Assembly: GCA_037074615.1 (NCBI GenBank)
Contig: CM073542.1
Location: 20,338,568 to 20,402,567 of the forward strand
Reading direction: 5' to 3'
Length of the DNA stretch: 64,000 nucleotides
From: Leucaena leucocephala
Lineage: Eukaryota > Streptophyta > Magnoliopsida > Fabales > Fabaceae
Below, piece after piece: positions 1 to 12,800 of the stretch. The position numbers and the translations under genes are program-made. Under the pieces are notes generated by a model. It was not told where the DNA came from. It saw nothing but the letters and a program-made list of their open reading frames with translations, and ran no database searches. How positions within the stretch are numbered: position 1 is the first letter of the stretch; every line of letters starts with the position of its first letter.

Positions 1-1110
1 TATTTTTTTAAAAAATTAAATAAAATATTTTATCATGTTAAAGTACCTATAATGAGTAACAATATTAGAGTATTTTATACTAAGGACATAACTGAAGCTT
101 TTCTTGATATTTTAATTTTTAGACTATCATTTAAAAAAATATTAATAATTATAAGGTAAAATAAGTCTTTTAATAATCATACTTATTATACATATTAATA
201 TGTATTTATGAGGTGTTAAATGAGATAATTAATAAAGTATAGTATATATATAAAATAATATATTATTATAATATAATCAAATATATATCCATTCTAATTT
301 CTCTTATAAAATCAATCGAACTCTTACACTCACTGATTTAATTTAACTACTATATGATTAATTACTCAAAGAGCTAATTAGTCAAATATTATGAATGTAC
401 TAAAATTCACAAAATACAAAACTAGATTATAGGTTAGTTCCCTTTAAATAAATTGTTAGAACAAGTTCTTCAATAAACATATAGGATAAAAACTAATTCT
501 CAAATTTTAATAGAAACTATACTACTACATGATTGAAAGATAACTCTATCATCAACAATCTCCAATACTATATATATAATTCATAAGATAATCATATTAA
601 TCAATATCTTAATTTAAATATTTTAAATTAAATTTTAAGTCTCATCAGATTATTTTTAATAAAATTCATCAATTAAATTTTTTTAGTATAATTATATTAA
701 AATTAATAGATTTATATATATATATATATATATATAGAAAGTGATTATTTCTCGTTAAAATAATTACTATAAATTGAATAACGCTGTATACAACAATATC
801 AATCACATAATAATTTAATATTTCAATGAATCTAAGTTATTCTAAAATCTCAATAGCATTCTAAAGGGTACATCACCCCTATGAACTAAATTAGCTATGA
901 AGAGCCTGCTTCCGTCTGCTGGCATTAATTATATATGAAGGAGATGAGGAGCTTCTCTGTAAACAAATATTGGTATTAATATAATGCTTCCAAAATATGT
1001 AATAGGCCATCCCATAAAGAAGATGAAAAAGATATTCGGCCCCGCGTGACAATTCACAAATCTCCAAGCATTCAATTTGAGCTGATTATTTGGTTTATTT
1101 AATATGGTAG
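1..1110. other. AT-rich flank, probably intron of the ARMC8-like gene
   Basis: Very AT-rich sequence with no coding signal that I can support. It contains a (TA)n microsatellite at about 713-736. Because the exon at 1111 starts in mid-protein right after an AG, this stretch is most simply an intron or flank of that gene, whose earlier exons would lie left of the window. Confidence 0.4.
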
Positions 1111-1530
1111 GGGATGTATGTACTCTGCAATATTGCTAGTGGGAATGAGTTTCAAAAGGAAGCTGCGATGCATCGACTCTTTCCACAACCAGAGAACGCA
1201 TGCCACTCTTTCTTTAACCGGTATTTGCAGAGTACTGACAGCCACTTACTCACGGCTGCTCTTTGGGTTGTAGTAAATCTCAGCTTTCCATCAAGTCCAG
1301 GTCCATTTGATCGGATTATAAAACTGCGCAAGTTTGGCATAATTTCTCAACTGAAAACCATGATCAATGATTCTTCCATGGATGTGAAGGTACTTTTATT
1401 TATTTATTCCAATATGGTTTTGTTAATTGTTGTAGGCTTGTTTTTCAGTAGATTCATAAATGTTCTTCTGTTGCTACAGCTTCGAGCAAGACATGCTCTT
1501 GAGCAGACTGGGACTTTTGGTGATAACTAA
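1111..1530 (+). CDS. ARMC8-like armadillo protein, C-terminal two exons (partial)
   Basis: The segment encodes the C-terminus of an armadillo-repeat protein that resembles ARMC8 (Gid5/Vid28), a scaffold of the CTLH/GID E3 ubiquitin ligase. Two exons fit: 1111-1389 (acceptor AG at 1109-1110, donor GT at 1390) and 1480-1530 ending in TAA. The spliced product has helical ARM motifs such as LLTAALWVVVNLSF and IIKLRKFGIISQLK, then a final helix KLRARHALEQTG. This matches the layout I recall for the end of animal ARMC8, where a KLRDMGI-type helix precedes a DKAKTALQQ-type helix. The 90-nt intron is a multiple of three and has no in-frame stop, so retention would add 30 hydrophobic residues. The N-terminal part is absent from the window, so I cannot tell a complete gene from a duplicated 3' fragment. 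Confidence 0.6.
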   Translation, partial: GMYVLCNIASGNEFQKEAAMHRLFPQPENACHSFFNRYLQSTDSHLLTAALWVVVNLSFPSSPGPFDRIIKLRKFGIISQLKTMINDSSMDVKVLLFIYSNMVLLIVVGLFFSRFINVLLLLQLRARHALEQTGTFGDN

Positions 1531-2277
1531 ATGAAATCAAACCCCCTATATTCCAAGACCTTGTACAGCATTCAAACGAGAAATATTGGGCAAATGTGTT
1601 TTCTCTTGTATTTACACCTTGTATATGCCGTATGCCACTTTTGCATAAGCTTTTAAGATGTTCTTCAACAAGTCCTTGTCACGAGTGAACCTTTTCTAGT
1701 ACTCATGAAGGAACTAAAATTTCTGTTCGTTGCTTGATTGTTTCTGGCAGTTTAATCTTCAGGCAAATATGATGTTAAACCTGCCATGAAGTGTCCTTTA
1801 GTTCAATCATTTAGTGTTGCAATCCTTCCCAAACAAATTTTAAGATATGTGCTGATGATTGTACTTCAAGTCTCTCAGATTTTTAGTTTGTTCTTATAGT
1901 CTGATTTCAGCGTTCCCTTCAATCTCATTCTTGTTTGCCAGGATAGTTCCGGGTACGACATATCAATATTATTTTCCATGGTTCTGTAACGTGTCCAATT
2001 GTTGAGAGTTTTTTTACGTTCCTTTTTGCAGGTTCTGCAAATTGCTTCTAATCGTTTTGAACCAGTCACAGCAGTGGGAAAGCTTTTCAATTTTTGGAAG
2101 CACTCCTGACCAGGCTATGTCAATCTCATTTGTTAGAGTATTAACAAATACTGGGCCAAGAGCCCCTGATATGTATATTTCTGTACATTGAGTGTCAGAT
2201 GATCATAGTATATTTACAGGCTTATAGGTGTACGATACGTGTGATCAATGTCCAAGGGACAACTTAGTCTAAACACT
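1531..2277. other. 3' flank of the ARMC8-like gene
   Basis: The base composition is less extreme than in the surrounding DNA, which fits 3' UTR plus downstream sequence of the ARMC8-like gene. I see no further open frame with recognisable protein content. Confidence 0.35.
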
Positions 2278-2960
2278 GTATATCGACTTTTAGAAAAAAA
2301 AAACTTTTAAATCGCATATAAAAAATAACTTTTAAAAAAATATTTATAAATAAATAAATATTTAAATAATTATTATTAAAAATATTTTTATAATTGATAA
2401 ATTATTAAAAAATATATGAGGTAAAAAAAGTATTATACTGTTTATAACTACTATTCATCTATTTCTCTTTCTCTTCTCATACTGATTGACCAACAACCTT
2501 TAAAGAGACTACTAGCAACATACAACCCACGACGGATGATGGTCGACGGTGAAGTAGCAACTTTTAAGGAGACAAACAGTGACAGACCCATGACAAATAG
2601 TGAACAACGACAAAACCATGATAGATAGCGAGTAGTGATGGACTCACGACGACGGTGAGCTGCGACAGAAGATCCAAGCGATGGCAATGAGTAGCAGTAG
2701 AGAATAAGCTACGTGGCGGAGAAGAGAGGAAAGAGAGTATAAAAAAATAGGGATAAACTGATAATTAGATAGTTCAAAACTATAGTTTACTATTTCAGAA
2801 GCTATTCCTAGTATTTTATTTAAAATTATAATTTTAAACTATAGTTTGATTTATAAATTTTTTTAAATAAATATAAGTATTTATTTTAATTTTTTTTTAA
2901 AATTAAAATTTAAACTAATTTTTTTTTTAAAATTTAGTTTAGATACTATCTAAATAGGCC
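2278..2960 (+). mobile_element. MITE-like repeat, family A copy 1, core replaced
   Basis: Both arms match the other family A copies. The left arm has AAATAAATATTTAAATAATTATTA-like sequence. The right arm has the conserved block 'gtataaaaaaatagggata', then 'aattagatagtt', then 'ttttaaactatagtttga', and ends in a TATCTAAATAGGCC terminus. In place of the usual long purine core, 2460-2700 holds unrelated, more GC-rich DNA with repeated CGACGG/GACGACG words. The strand given is the one on which family A cores are purine-rich. Ends are approximate. Confidence 0.55.
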
Positions 2961-4072
2961 GATACTCTTAACTTCATTCGGCACTTCTAAGCATGGAAAA
3001 CACTTCAAACTGAAAGAAAAAAAAAATATGTTTGACGTGGCTTTTGAGGTAGTTTTGTTTTTTTTTTTTGTCTAAAAGTGATTTTAAAGTTGAAGTAATT
3101 TTTTAACTTCTAGCTTTAAATTTTTCTTTAGATTTAAATGTTATAAAATTAACTTTTTAATATATTATCTAAATATATTATTTTGAAATTAATTTTTTTA
3201 TAAAAAATATTTAAATCTAAATCATATTACACTAATTGATTTTTATCTCTCAATTTCAAAAGTTACTTTTTCTAATGATAATTCAAACAAGCTATTAGAA
3301 GTTGTTAAAATCGTCTGTAATGAGCACAAAGTCAATGGATAGGGATTGAGGTGGCTCCTTTCTGACTAGCAAGCTGCGTAAACTTCTCTTTTCTGGTTGC
3401 CCACCCATTTAGCTTAAAAAAATGCTTCTGCTTCCTTCCGGAAACAAAAGACAATTATAAAATTATAAAAAATAAAATAAAACTAAATCTAAACCATCTT
3501 ATATCAATTTGATTGGCTAAGATTTAATACTAATACTCTCTGTTCATCTCATATGAATCCTTTTTTTTTTTTTTGCCCATGAATTTGATTAATATATTTG
3601 TGAAATATTGATTTTTCTTAAGTGTGGTATTTAATAAAAATGAAAACTTAAATATAACTTTATTTTTAGTACAAAAACAATAAAAATATAATTATTGTAA
3701 TTTTCTAATTTAATATTTAAATGTATTTAAATATATGATTAAATTATATATTTAAACATATGAATATTATATTTTTTATTACACTATCTGATAATTAACA
3801 TCCATATTTGTGAATCTCTGCTATTTCTTTAACTGGCTTAATTAGTTCTTTTTTATTGGGTAATTGGCTTTGCTAAATTTAATTTAATTCTATGACATTG
3901 GCGAGGTTCATTAATTCCCACAATTAAAGGAATGGAAATTACCTGATTTTTTCATGAAAGTATATTAGCTCCTTAAATTGATGGGCTATGCTTATTTCCT
4001 AATAACAATTTATTTAATTGACAAAAATGCCCCGGCTCCCGCAAAGGCGAAAATGATGTGAATTCTAATATT
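2961..4072. other. AT-rich intergenic DNA
   Basis: No gene is seen. About 3025-3300 looks like another small inverted-repeat element: it begins near 'tatgtttgacg' and ends near 'caaacaagctattag', whose complement again gives a GCTTGTTTGA-type end. The rest is homopolymer-rich and unremarkable. Confidence 0.3.
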
Positions 4073-4682
4073 GGGCTGTTTAGATAAAATTTTAAAAATA
4101 AATTTAAGAAAAAATATTATTTTTTGATAACTTTTAGAAAAAATTTATGGAGAAAAACTTATGTAAAAAAGTAATTTTAAATAAATGAGTATTTGGATAC
4201 TTATTTTTATAAATATTTTTATTATTGGTAAATTATGAAAATTAATATGATATTAAATATAGGAGAGATGATAGATAAGATATGGGAGATGAGAGAGTAG
4301 AAAATGTGTAGAAGAGAGATGAGAGAGGAGAGATAATATAAAAGAGAGATGAGAGAGGAGAGATGGTGTATAAAAGAAAAAAGAGATGAGAGAGAGTGTA
4401 GAAAAGAAAAAAGAGATGAGAGATGATATAGAAAAGAGATAAGAGAAGGGAAGAGAGAGAGTGTAGAAGAGAGACGGGAGAGAGTATAAGAAAAAATACA
4501 GGTAATATAGTAATTGGTTAGTCCATAATCTTTTTTACTGTTCTATAAGTTACTCTGATCAATTTATCTAAAACTTTAATTTTAAACTATAATTTAATCT
4601 AAATTTTTTTAAATAAATATAATTATTTATTTTAAATTTTTTAAAATTTTAATTTTAATTTAGGTTTAGAAGCAAACACCCT
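4073..4682 (+). mobile_element. MITE-like repeat, family A copy 2
   Basis: Starts with GGGCTGTTTAGATAAAATTT and ends with AGCAAACACCC, so the termini are imperfect inverted repeats of a GGGTGTTTG type. The arms flank a purine-rich core at about 4262-4490 made of variants of gagagatgagagagg. After the core comes the family signature 'gtaatatagtaattggtta', then a block related to 'ttttaaactataatttaa'. No coding capacity is seen. I could not identify a convincing target-site duplication by eye. Confidence 0.6.
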
Positions 4683-5785
4683 GATAATAATTTTCACTCC
4701 TGTCACTACAATTACGGGGGAAAATCAATTTGTTAAAGTCCCCAAAACCATCTTAAAATATTTTATTTAAGTTTCTTAACGATTTTCATATATTTCTATA
4801 AATGAAAAGAGGAAAATATTATTTACAATATTAAAAATATAATATATATATTTTTTACAAAGAAATTAAAAATATTTTAATTTTTCTTTTGTTTTTTGTA
4901 ACAAAAATATCAAACCAGCTGGCACCCCATTATTTCGTGGAATGCAAAGTCATTTTTTCTTATTATTAGTATGAAAAAATTATAGGAAAATAAATAATAA
5001 AAAATAAGAATATATATTTTTTACACTTAATAAAAGTAATATAGTAACTTGATTATATTTTCTTCTTATTCTTGATATTATTTTTATCTTATGAAATATA
5101 TAAATATAATAACATTTTTCATCCATACAATACCAAAATAAAACATCTCTTTTTTAATTGTATAATTGAAATTCGAGAAATATTAATAATATTTGTGGAT
5201 ATTATGACTTATTATAAATACGTTGGAAAACTTATTAGAAATAAAATATTTGTGGACACTATAACTTATTATATATATATATTGGCTCTAGATTGGATAC
5301 AAAATTATTTCTTCCCCAAAATTATTTCATTTTTATTTTAATCCCATCAAATTTTCCCAACCAAACTTATTGCCATTTTCGTCTTAAAAAATTTAACAAA
5401 AATTAATCTTTTAATTTTTATAATTTTAATTCAATTTCTCTTAATTTTTAAATTTTAACTAAATATAACTCTATTATTATAATTTAAATTATTTAAAATA
5501 GTAATTATATATTTAAAAAATAAAATGATATATTTTATAAAATTTAATTATTAAAATTTTAAATAATTAAAATTATAAAAATTGACTTGTAGTATATTAA
5601 AATTTATGAGAGTTTTAATTGAAGTAAAATTATAATAATTGGATAGCATTAAATTGATATTTAAAAATTAAATTATAATTTTAGTAAAATATAAGGGTAA
5701 AAATATTAGTGTTTTTTAAAAAATTATATCACAATGGTGAAAATGTAATTTTGTTACGAAAATGGGTCAATCTGTCATCTTAAAC
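4683..5785. other. AT-rich intergenic DNA
   Basis: Mostly A/T runs. An 89-codon frame at 5072-5341 is low-complexity (Ile, Tyr, Phe, Asn rich), as expected by chance from this base composition. I see no gene, RNA or clear element. Confidence 0.4.
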
Positions 5786-5811
5786 TGAGGGTGTGTTTGA
5801 ATTAGCTTTTG

Positions 5812-5938
5812 GAGAATAGATTCTGGGGAGAATAGATTCTGGAGAATAAATTTTGGGAAGAATAGATTCTGGAAAGAATAGATTTTGGGAATAATAGATT
5901 ATGGAGAATAGATTTTGGGGAGAATAGATTTTGCAAAT
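5812..5938 (+). repeat. Short tandem array, unit about 16-18 bp
   Basis: About eight degenerate copies of a GAATAGATTTTGGGGA-like unit. The units differ by substitutions such as ATTCT/ATTTT and by one- or two-base length changes. They lie in the left arm of the expanded family A copy. Confidence 0.7.
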
Positions 5939-6003
5939 AGAGATGTTTGGATGATTAATAGTAGAATCACTTTTTATATTAATAAATTACTAAAAAGGGT
6001 ATG

Positions 6004-6292
6004 ATTTGATTAAAGTATGAGAGAGGAGAGAGGGTAGGGAATAAATAGGAGAGAGAGAGCGGAGAGAGAGGAGAGAGGAGAGAGAGAGGAGAGAGAGAGA
6101 GGGGAGAGAGGAGAGAGAGAGGAGAGAGGGGAGAGAGGAGAGAGAGAGGAGAGAGGGGAGAGAGAGAGGAGAGAGGAGAGAGGGGATAGGAGAGGGGAGA
6201 GAGAGGGGAGAGAGGAGAGAGGAGAGAGAGAGGGGAGAGAGAGAGGAGAGAGGAGAGAGGGGATAGGAGAGGGGAGAGAGAGAGGGGGGAGA

Positions 6293-6323
<31 letters not shown>

Positions 6324-6398
6324 GGAGAGAGGGGAGAGAGAGGAGAGAGGAGAGAGAGAGAGGAGAGAGGGGAGAGAGAGGAGAGAGGAGAGAGAGTA
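6004..6398 (+). repeat. Polypurine (GA)n/GAGAGAGG tract of almost 400 bp
   Basis: The + strand is almost pure A/G, built from GAGAGAGG, GAGAGGGG and GGATAGG words, with only a handful of pyrimidines. A GGATAGGAGAGGGGAGAG segment occurs twice, 77 bp apart (6184 and 6261), which suggests internal segmental duplication. GA repeats of this kind are the known target type of plant BBR/BPC (GAGA-binding) factors, and such tracts can form triplex DNA. Any role for the downstream gene is inference. Confidence 0.8.
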
Positions 6399-6499
6399 TA
6401 AGAAAAAAGTAGGGGTAAAATAGTAATTAGATAATCTATAAACTCTTTTCCAGTTCTAAAATCTATTGAAAAATAGGTTTCTTCAAAACCATAGTTTTA

Positions 6500-6660
6500 A
6501 ACTGAGGTTTTGCCCAAAATCAATTTTGGACGAAAATGGCTGTTTGGCAAAAAATTTTATAAATCGAGGTTTTGGCCCAAAATCAATTCTGGATAAAAAT
6601 TGATGTTTGTGTGAAATTTTCCCAAACTGAGGTTTTGGCCAAAATTGATTCCCTGCCAAA
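6500..6660 (+). repeat. 62-63 bp tandem repeat, about 2.5 copies
   Basis: A GAGGTTTTGGCCCAAAATCA-like segment recurs at 6504, 6566 and 6629, so the period is 62-63 bp. Each unit also contains a small palindrome around TTGGCCCAAA. It forms the right arm of the expanded family A element next to the qRRM gene's 5' UTR. Confidence 0.65.
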
Positions 6661-6877
6661 CAGCGTAATTCAATTACTGTGTTGTGTGTTTGAGCTAAGA
6701 AGGAAATCGTATTCGACAAAATCGAAACGAAGAAACACGACACACAATCGTCAGCGTCTGGAGGAAACTTCGAAATTGGAACTTGTAACCTTCATATTCC
6801 GCCATATTCAGACACTAGCTGTACGATACAAATCCGTGAAGAAAAGATCGAGAGGGTCATTGACATAATCCTTTAGA

Positions 6878-9800
6878 ATGTATTACAAAGGGTATGATTC
6901 TTGGTTCCTATTTTTCAACATTTGTTTGTTTATTTTCTAAGAAAGTATGTAGCTTTTTTATTTCCTCTTCCTTTTCGGTGCAAATTCATGGGTTGTTTTC
7001 AATAGTTAATGCAATTGATTGTAGTTCTACGGCGGATCCTCTTAGAGCGTCGCTCCCCATTCCGTTACGTCTCTACAATCCTAACAGTTTCCTTTTCTAA
7101 TATTCTCCCCTTGTCTATTATTTTTGAAAGGTTGAACTCACAATGATAATATTGAAAGTTTGTGCCATCTATAATCAGTTTGGAAGTTGGGAGAAAACAA
7201 GTTTAGGCATGATATGTTAGATTAGCTTGAGATGTCATTAATTGCTTTGTTAAATGAATGCTGTGAGGGAATACAACCTCTGTTATCATTTAATTCAGTT
7301 TAACTTGTCAACGGGGAAGAAACTTTTTGGTCATAAGATGTGTTCTTGAGTGTAACCTAAAAGTAGAAGAGGTAATTAAAGGCGTGTTAATAGCTGCCTG
7401 CAACTGATGTAGTTCAATAATTCTATAATCCTAAACCTAAAGTATAAACATTTTCCCACCTGTTCCAAATGTATAAATGAGGTAAAATAATTTCAACATA
7501 TGACAATATTGTTTACTTGTTATGTGAATGATGTTTTCCTTGGGTAGTATCTCCTTGTTGGTTTGACATACTAGATAAGCCCATGTCTTAGCGGTGCTGT
7601 TGAGTAGGATTTGATGATATTTTGTGAACGCCTAAGGAGAATTTTGATTTGAAGGTTTAGAAAAAGGTAAGCTATTATAATTTGGGGTCTTGGGATTAGA
7701 AAAGAAATAGTAAATTGGTATAGTTGGAGGCTTCAACTAAGCAAGAGGTTGTCTTTTAAGCTAATTATACTTTAGGTTTCTATTAATGTATTTTTGTTAC
7801 TCCACATTGTGTTTGTTGAATCTAGTAATGATTTTTTTATAAGAAATAGTTTGTTTTGGCAGGAATGTCCGTACTTAGTTCATTTCGTTGTTTTTGTTCC
7901 TATAATAAAAATAAGATGATGATAGTATGAGATGACAGCATCTTATTATTTCCTTTCTTGCCTCTCACCTCCAAATTTAATGATGGAGATTCAAGCTTTC
8001 CTATTGCTACTTGTTTCAGTATTTACTCATTGAGTCTACCACCTTTGTTCTGCCTGATTTTGAGTGTTCCATTTGTGGGTATTAACTTTATTCTGTGATT
8101 GTGAAAGTTCTGTTTGCCTGGGGATTTCTAGCAGGCATTGAGTTAATGAATTGGTAGAGCTATTGTGTTCTCCTGTTTGTAGTTACTTCAAATCTAATGA
8201 TGTCTCTAGTATTTTAAATTCTTGACATGACCCAAGCATGCCTGATCCAAATATATGTTTCTCTTTCGAGGATATTAGAGTCCAAATTTTGATAGAGAGA
8301 TATCCTTTGGGAGATGAACCTGTAGACTGTTGGGTTTTTTCTGTGATATCGATTTCTTGTGAGTAGCTATTAGCTTATTACATCTAGGAATGTACTAGGA
8401 ACTTGTGCATTTACGGGATAGTACTACTAATACTAATGAAGAGAACATCCTCCTGGAAATTCTGGAATTCCTAGGTGAAGTTTAGAGGACGCTTCTTTGG
8501 GTTTCTTCCTTAAACCTTCAATGATAAATGCTTTTCTTAATTTTTCCCCAGGAGAAAGCCATAACCAACCACAAACAGTTTCCTATCTCGTCACTTTTGA
8601 TTTCACCTGCTTTCTTTTCCCAAAATGCATAACAAAAGGCCTATTTTCCTTTTATATTTTGGCTCTTTTTTAATCTAATAAAGGAACCCAAAGCCACCAA
8701 ATCAGAGTGGCCTTTAACTGTCCCACGGTAGAGCGCCTTTTACCATAGCTGAGAAGAAATATGCAAAACTGGATATCTTTTTCCGTCTGATGATTGATTA
8801 TAGCTCAGAAGTTTTTGGAGGATTGTACTTATTTTCCTATCATTTGAACCTTATTGAATTGTGCCCAAAAAAAAAAAAGATTGAAAGAACTAAAAAGAAA
8901 GTTGCATGAAGTTCAAGAGGAATCATGCTATACTATTAAATAGGTTTTATATTTTATATTGATATTGATTTGATGTAACAAATATGTGGTTTATTATTGA
9001 AAGGTTTCATGTCATTTTGACACTTATCATACCATTGGAAGAAAGGGGCAGTTTGCTGGTTTCTTGTCAAGTAGAGTCTATTCTACAAATAAATTAAGAG
9101 TAATGCATGTTGTGAGATGGCACTTTTGTAATGAGGTTGTTAGACTTCAAGAAAGTGTTTTCGATCAGTTATCAGTGTAATGGATCCAAAGGTCTTCTAG
9201 CATGTTGTAAGAATATTTCAACAGGACTAACTGGAATATTTGTTATAAGTGAGTTGCTTCCAGAAGAATATTTTCCTCATCAACTTTTACATAATATTGA
9301 AAAAAAATCAATTCTTAGTTTCGTACATCAGAGTGACTAAAAGATCCTTAATTAAATATGTTTATCAAAATATTTAGCATGTGTGATTTGAAAGATTAAA
9401 TAAATTATGGTTGTTAAAGTGAGATATATTATTGGTAGACATACCGATCATGAGTGCAGACAGACGACTAGGTATGACGAAGTTAATTTCTGTATATTTT
9501 CTCACTGTATATTTAGCTGCTGTACATGGTTACATATATACACATACTGAAGCCCAATTAAAGAGGGATTGTGGGAATAAAATCAGGAAATATAATTAAG
9601 GTATAATCTCTCTCAAGCAATCCTAATAATCTCTCTCTTAGTTTAAATACTAATCTCTTCTACACTCTCCATCAAGTTAGAGCATAGATATTTATCGTGT
9701 CTAACTTGCCAATTAGATATTCGAATTTGTCTCGAGTAAATCCCTTTGTAAATACATTTGTTGTTTGTTCCTTAGAGGGAATATATTTGAGATCAATTGT

Positions 9801-12800
9801 TTCTGCATCAATCTTTTATCTTATGAAATGTTTATCTGTTTCCACATGTTTTGTTCTGTCATGTTGAATTTGATTGTGAGACATATTGATAGTTGCAATG
9901 TTGTCTGAGTGCAGTATGATAGGTAGCTCTATTGACATCTTTAGCTCTTCAAGTACTTGTTTTACCCATAGACTTTCGCAAATTCTAAGAGCTATAGCTC
10001 TAAACTTGGCTTCAGTACTGGTTCTAGCAAGCACACTCTGTTTTTTGCTTCGCTAAGTGACTAAATTTCCCTAGACATAGGTAACATATCTTGAGGTGGA
10101 CTTTCTATCATCTTGATCACTTATCAAATCAGTATCTGTCAACATCTCCACATTTCGTTTGTCTGATTTTTTAAACAAGAGACCTAGCCTGGGAGAGCCC
10201 TTCAAGTATCTTAGAATCCGGTAGACTTGTTTTTATTTGGGGGTCATGAGAATGCTGGCTTACCACACTCATGGCATAGACAATGTCTGGTCGGGTGTGG
10301 GATAAGTAGATCAACTTTTCCACCATTCGCTGATATCTTACCATATCTACGGCCTTTCCCAGGTCTTCGGTATCAGTGATTTTGTTAGCCCGTATAGGGG
10401 TATCGCTTGGTCTGCAGCTGAGTTTCTTCTAGAAGATCTAGTATATATTTCTCCTGCGAGATGTTGATTCCTCTAGTAGATCTAGCAACTTCCATACCTA
10501 GAGAGTATTTCATTTCTCCTAGATCTTGGACCTAGAACTCTCTATTCAGTGCCTTCTTAACTCTGCCAATTGTTGTTGTTGTTGTATCTCCTGTGATGAC
10601 AATATCATCGACATATACGACCAACACCACTATTCCCTATTCAAGTGTCGAAAAAAAAGGGTGCGATTACTCTGTCCCTGTATATAGCCTTAAGCTTTCA
10701 GGACTGTGGTAAATCTTGCAAACCATGCTTGAGGAGATTGTCTTATCAACTACTTGCCATGTATTGTTTCTTTCCAGGGCCTCCATTTCTTCTATTACTA
10801 TATGTCTCTATTTAGGGCTATCAAGGGCTTCATATATACTCTCTGGTATCCTGACCTGATCAAGATGAGATATGAAAGCAAAGTATTTTGACGATAAAGC
10901 TTGATAGGAGATAAATCTCTCTATAGGATGTCTAGTGTAGGATCTTGGATGTTTTCTTATTGCAATTGGAAGGTCAAGATTGTCTTTTTGCATCTAATGG
11001 TCAGTACCTGTCTCTAGTTCAGACTCTTGAATTGTATCAGTTGCTTGAGGTATATTACCTGTCATGTCCTTGTTTCTGCGGTTATAGACTTGACCCAACC
11101 TGTTAGTGTCTCCCCCTGAATTAGAGTTCCGTTCATATTCCTTAGGCACCCATGTCCTGTTTCCTTAGGGGTATAGATTCGATCAGGTTCAAATATAGGT
11201 TTGGTGTCTGATTGGGTAGTTTGAGGTTCTCTTAAAGTCTTCCCTGAACCAAAGACAATCGTCTTCAGTTCAGGGAAGAATTTTATAGAAGATGACATCA
11301 TGAGTGACATAGGGGCATTTAGAAACAGGATCAAAATATTTGTACCCTTTTTGGTAACCCTAGGTAAATACATTTGATAGCTTTTTGGTCAAACTTATGA
11401 GTATGGTGTAGATGAACAAAGCTAGTGTAACTAAAGGAGTGGAGAGGTAAGGTGTTCTCAAGATAAGGTAGGTTAAAATGTTGGTGAAGTACTCGGAAAG
11501 GAGTTTGAAAGGATAGGGGCTTACATGGCATCCGGTTGAGCAAGAAGGTGGCGGTGAGGATAGCATCATCCCAATGGTAGGTAGGTTCATTGCTACTAAA
11601 GAGGAGAGCTCGAGCAGTTTCGAGAAGATATCTATTTTATCTTTCAGCAATCTCATTTTGCTGTGGACAATGGCACAAGAGCTTTTATGAGTAATGCCAT
11701 GTTGCTTAAGAAAGGTGGATAACTGATGATTAAAATATTTGGTGCCATTATTATGGGTTTGGATTTTGGTGTCAAATTGTATATGGATCATATTATAAAA
11801 ATCAATGAACATTTAGCATACCGTGATTTTATTCTTTAAGAGGAAAACCTAACAGATATGTGTATGGTCATCAACAAGAGTCATAAACTATTTAGAGTGA
11901 GTAAGATTTTTAACACATGATGGACCTCACAAATTGCTGTGGATAAGAGAAAAGGGTTTAGAGGGGCGATAAGAAATACTAGGAAAAGTAGTACGATGAT
12001 GTTTTGCTAGCTCACATGAATCACAATAAAAATCTAAATTTTTATTTAAACAAAGAGAAGGAAACATATTACACATATATTGAAAGTTGGGATGTCTTAA
12101 TATTTTGTGCTATAACTCCATCTCACTAGTTTTAGGGAGAGACACTTTATTACAGAAATAAGGTACTGGGTTTGGACAATCATTCAAGTAATAAAGTCCG
12201 TCAAGTTCCTTAGCAATATCAATTGTTATCCCCGTAAACAGATCTTGAAAAACACAATAAGCGGAGAAATCAGTATGACAACGTTCTTGTTGATTTAGTT
12301 GGCTTACAGATAATAAATTACATTACAAATTTGGGACACGGAGAACGTCATGAAGCGTAAGTGTATCAGAAATTTTAATAGTACCACTCCCCACCACCAG
12401 AAAGTCAAAAGTATCAGCAATTTTTATTGTGAGGCATGACGTGGCAGGAGTATAATTGGAAAATAATGAGATGTTATTAGTCATATGATTCGAGGCACTT
12501 GAGTCAACTATCCAATAAGGGCTAGTGGTTTACCTTTAATAGTAGTAAGTGCTTTAAAAAAAGTTACCTCTTTGTATCACAATAGTGACAGGTTTACGGG
12601 ATTTGCTTTCTAGGGCTTTCAAGCTTTATAGGATCATAGTTAATGGATCAGGTGCAGAGGTTGGGCCAACATGGAATGGGCTTGGAGCAGCAGAACTGTA
12701 CCCATGAGGAAATGATGCAATTGGGCCTGTTTGTGAGGGTGCATTTGGGCCTAGATGGTTGAGGTCCATCTCGTCTAGACTAGAGGTATCAGCTAAGTGG

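Larger units (their letters stand above)
5786..6665 (+). mobile_element. MITE-like repeat, family A copy 3, greatly expanded
   Basis: Left end GGGTGTGTTTGAATTAGC, right end CCAAACAGCG, roughly complementary. The middle has the family signature: 'gatgattaatagtagaatca', 'ttaataaattactaaaa', a purine core, then 'gtataagaaaaaagtagggg' and 'taattagataatc'. Unlike other copies it has gained three internal expansions: a short-unit tandem array in the left arm, a purine tract of almost 400 bp, and a tandem of about 63 bp in the right arm. It ends only about 200 bp before the start codon of the qRRM gene, so it probably contributes to that promoter. Confidence 0.6.

Noticed and set aside
2451..2687. 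78-codon minus-strand frame in MITE copy 1
   Set aside because: Lies in the replaced core of a repeat; composition driven by CGACGG words; not recognisable as protein.
5072..5341. 89-codon open frame rich in Ile/Tyr/Asn
   Set aside because: Low-complexity product of AT-rich DNA; no homology-like motif, no splice context.
6004..6398. Polypurine tract as a CRISPR-like or regulatory array
   Set aside because: No spacer-repeat structure; it is a microsatellite-type expansion.
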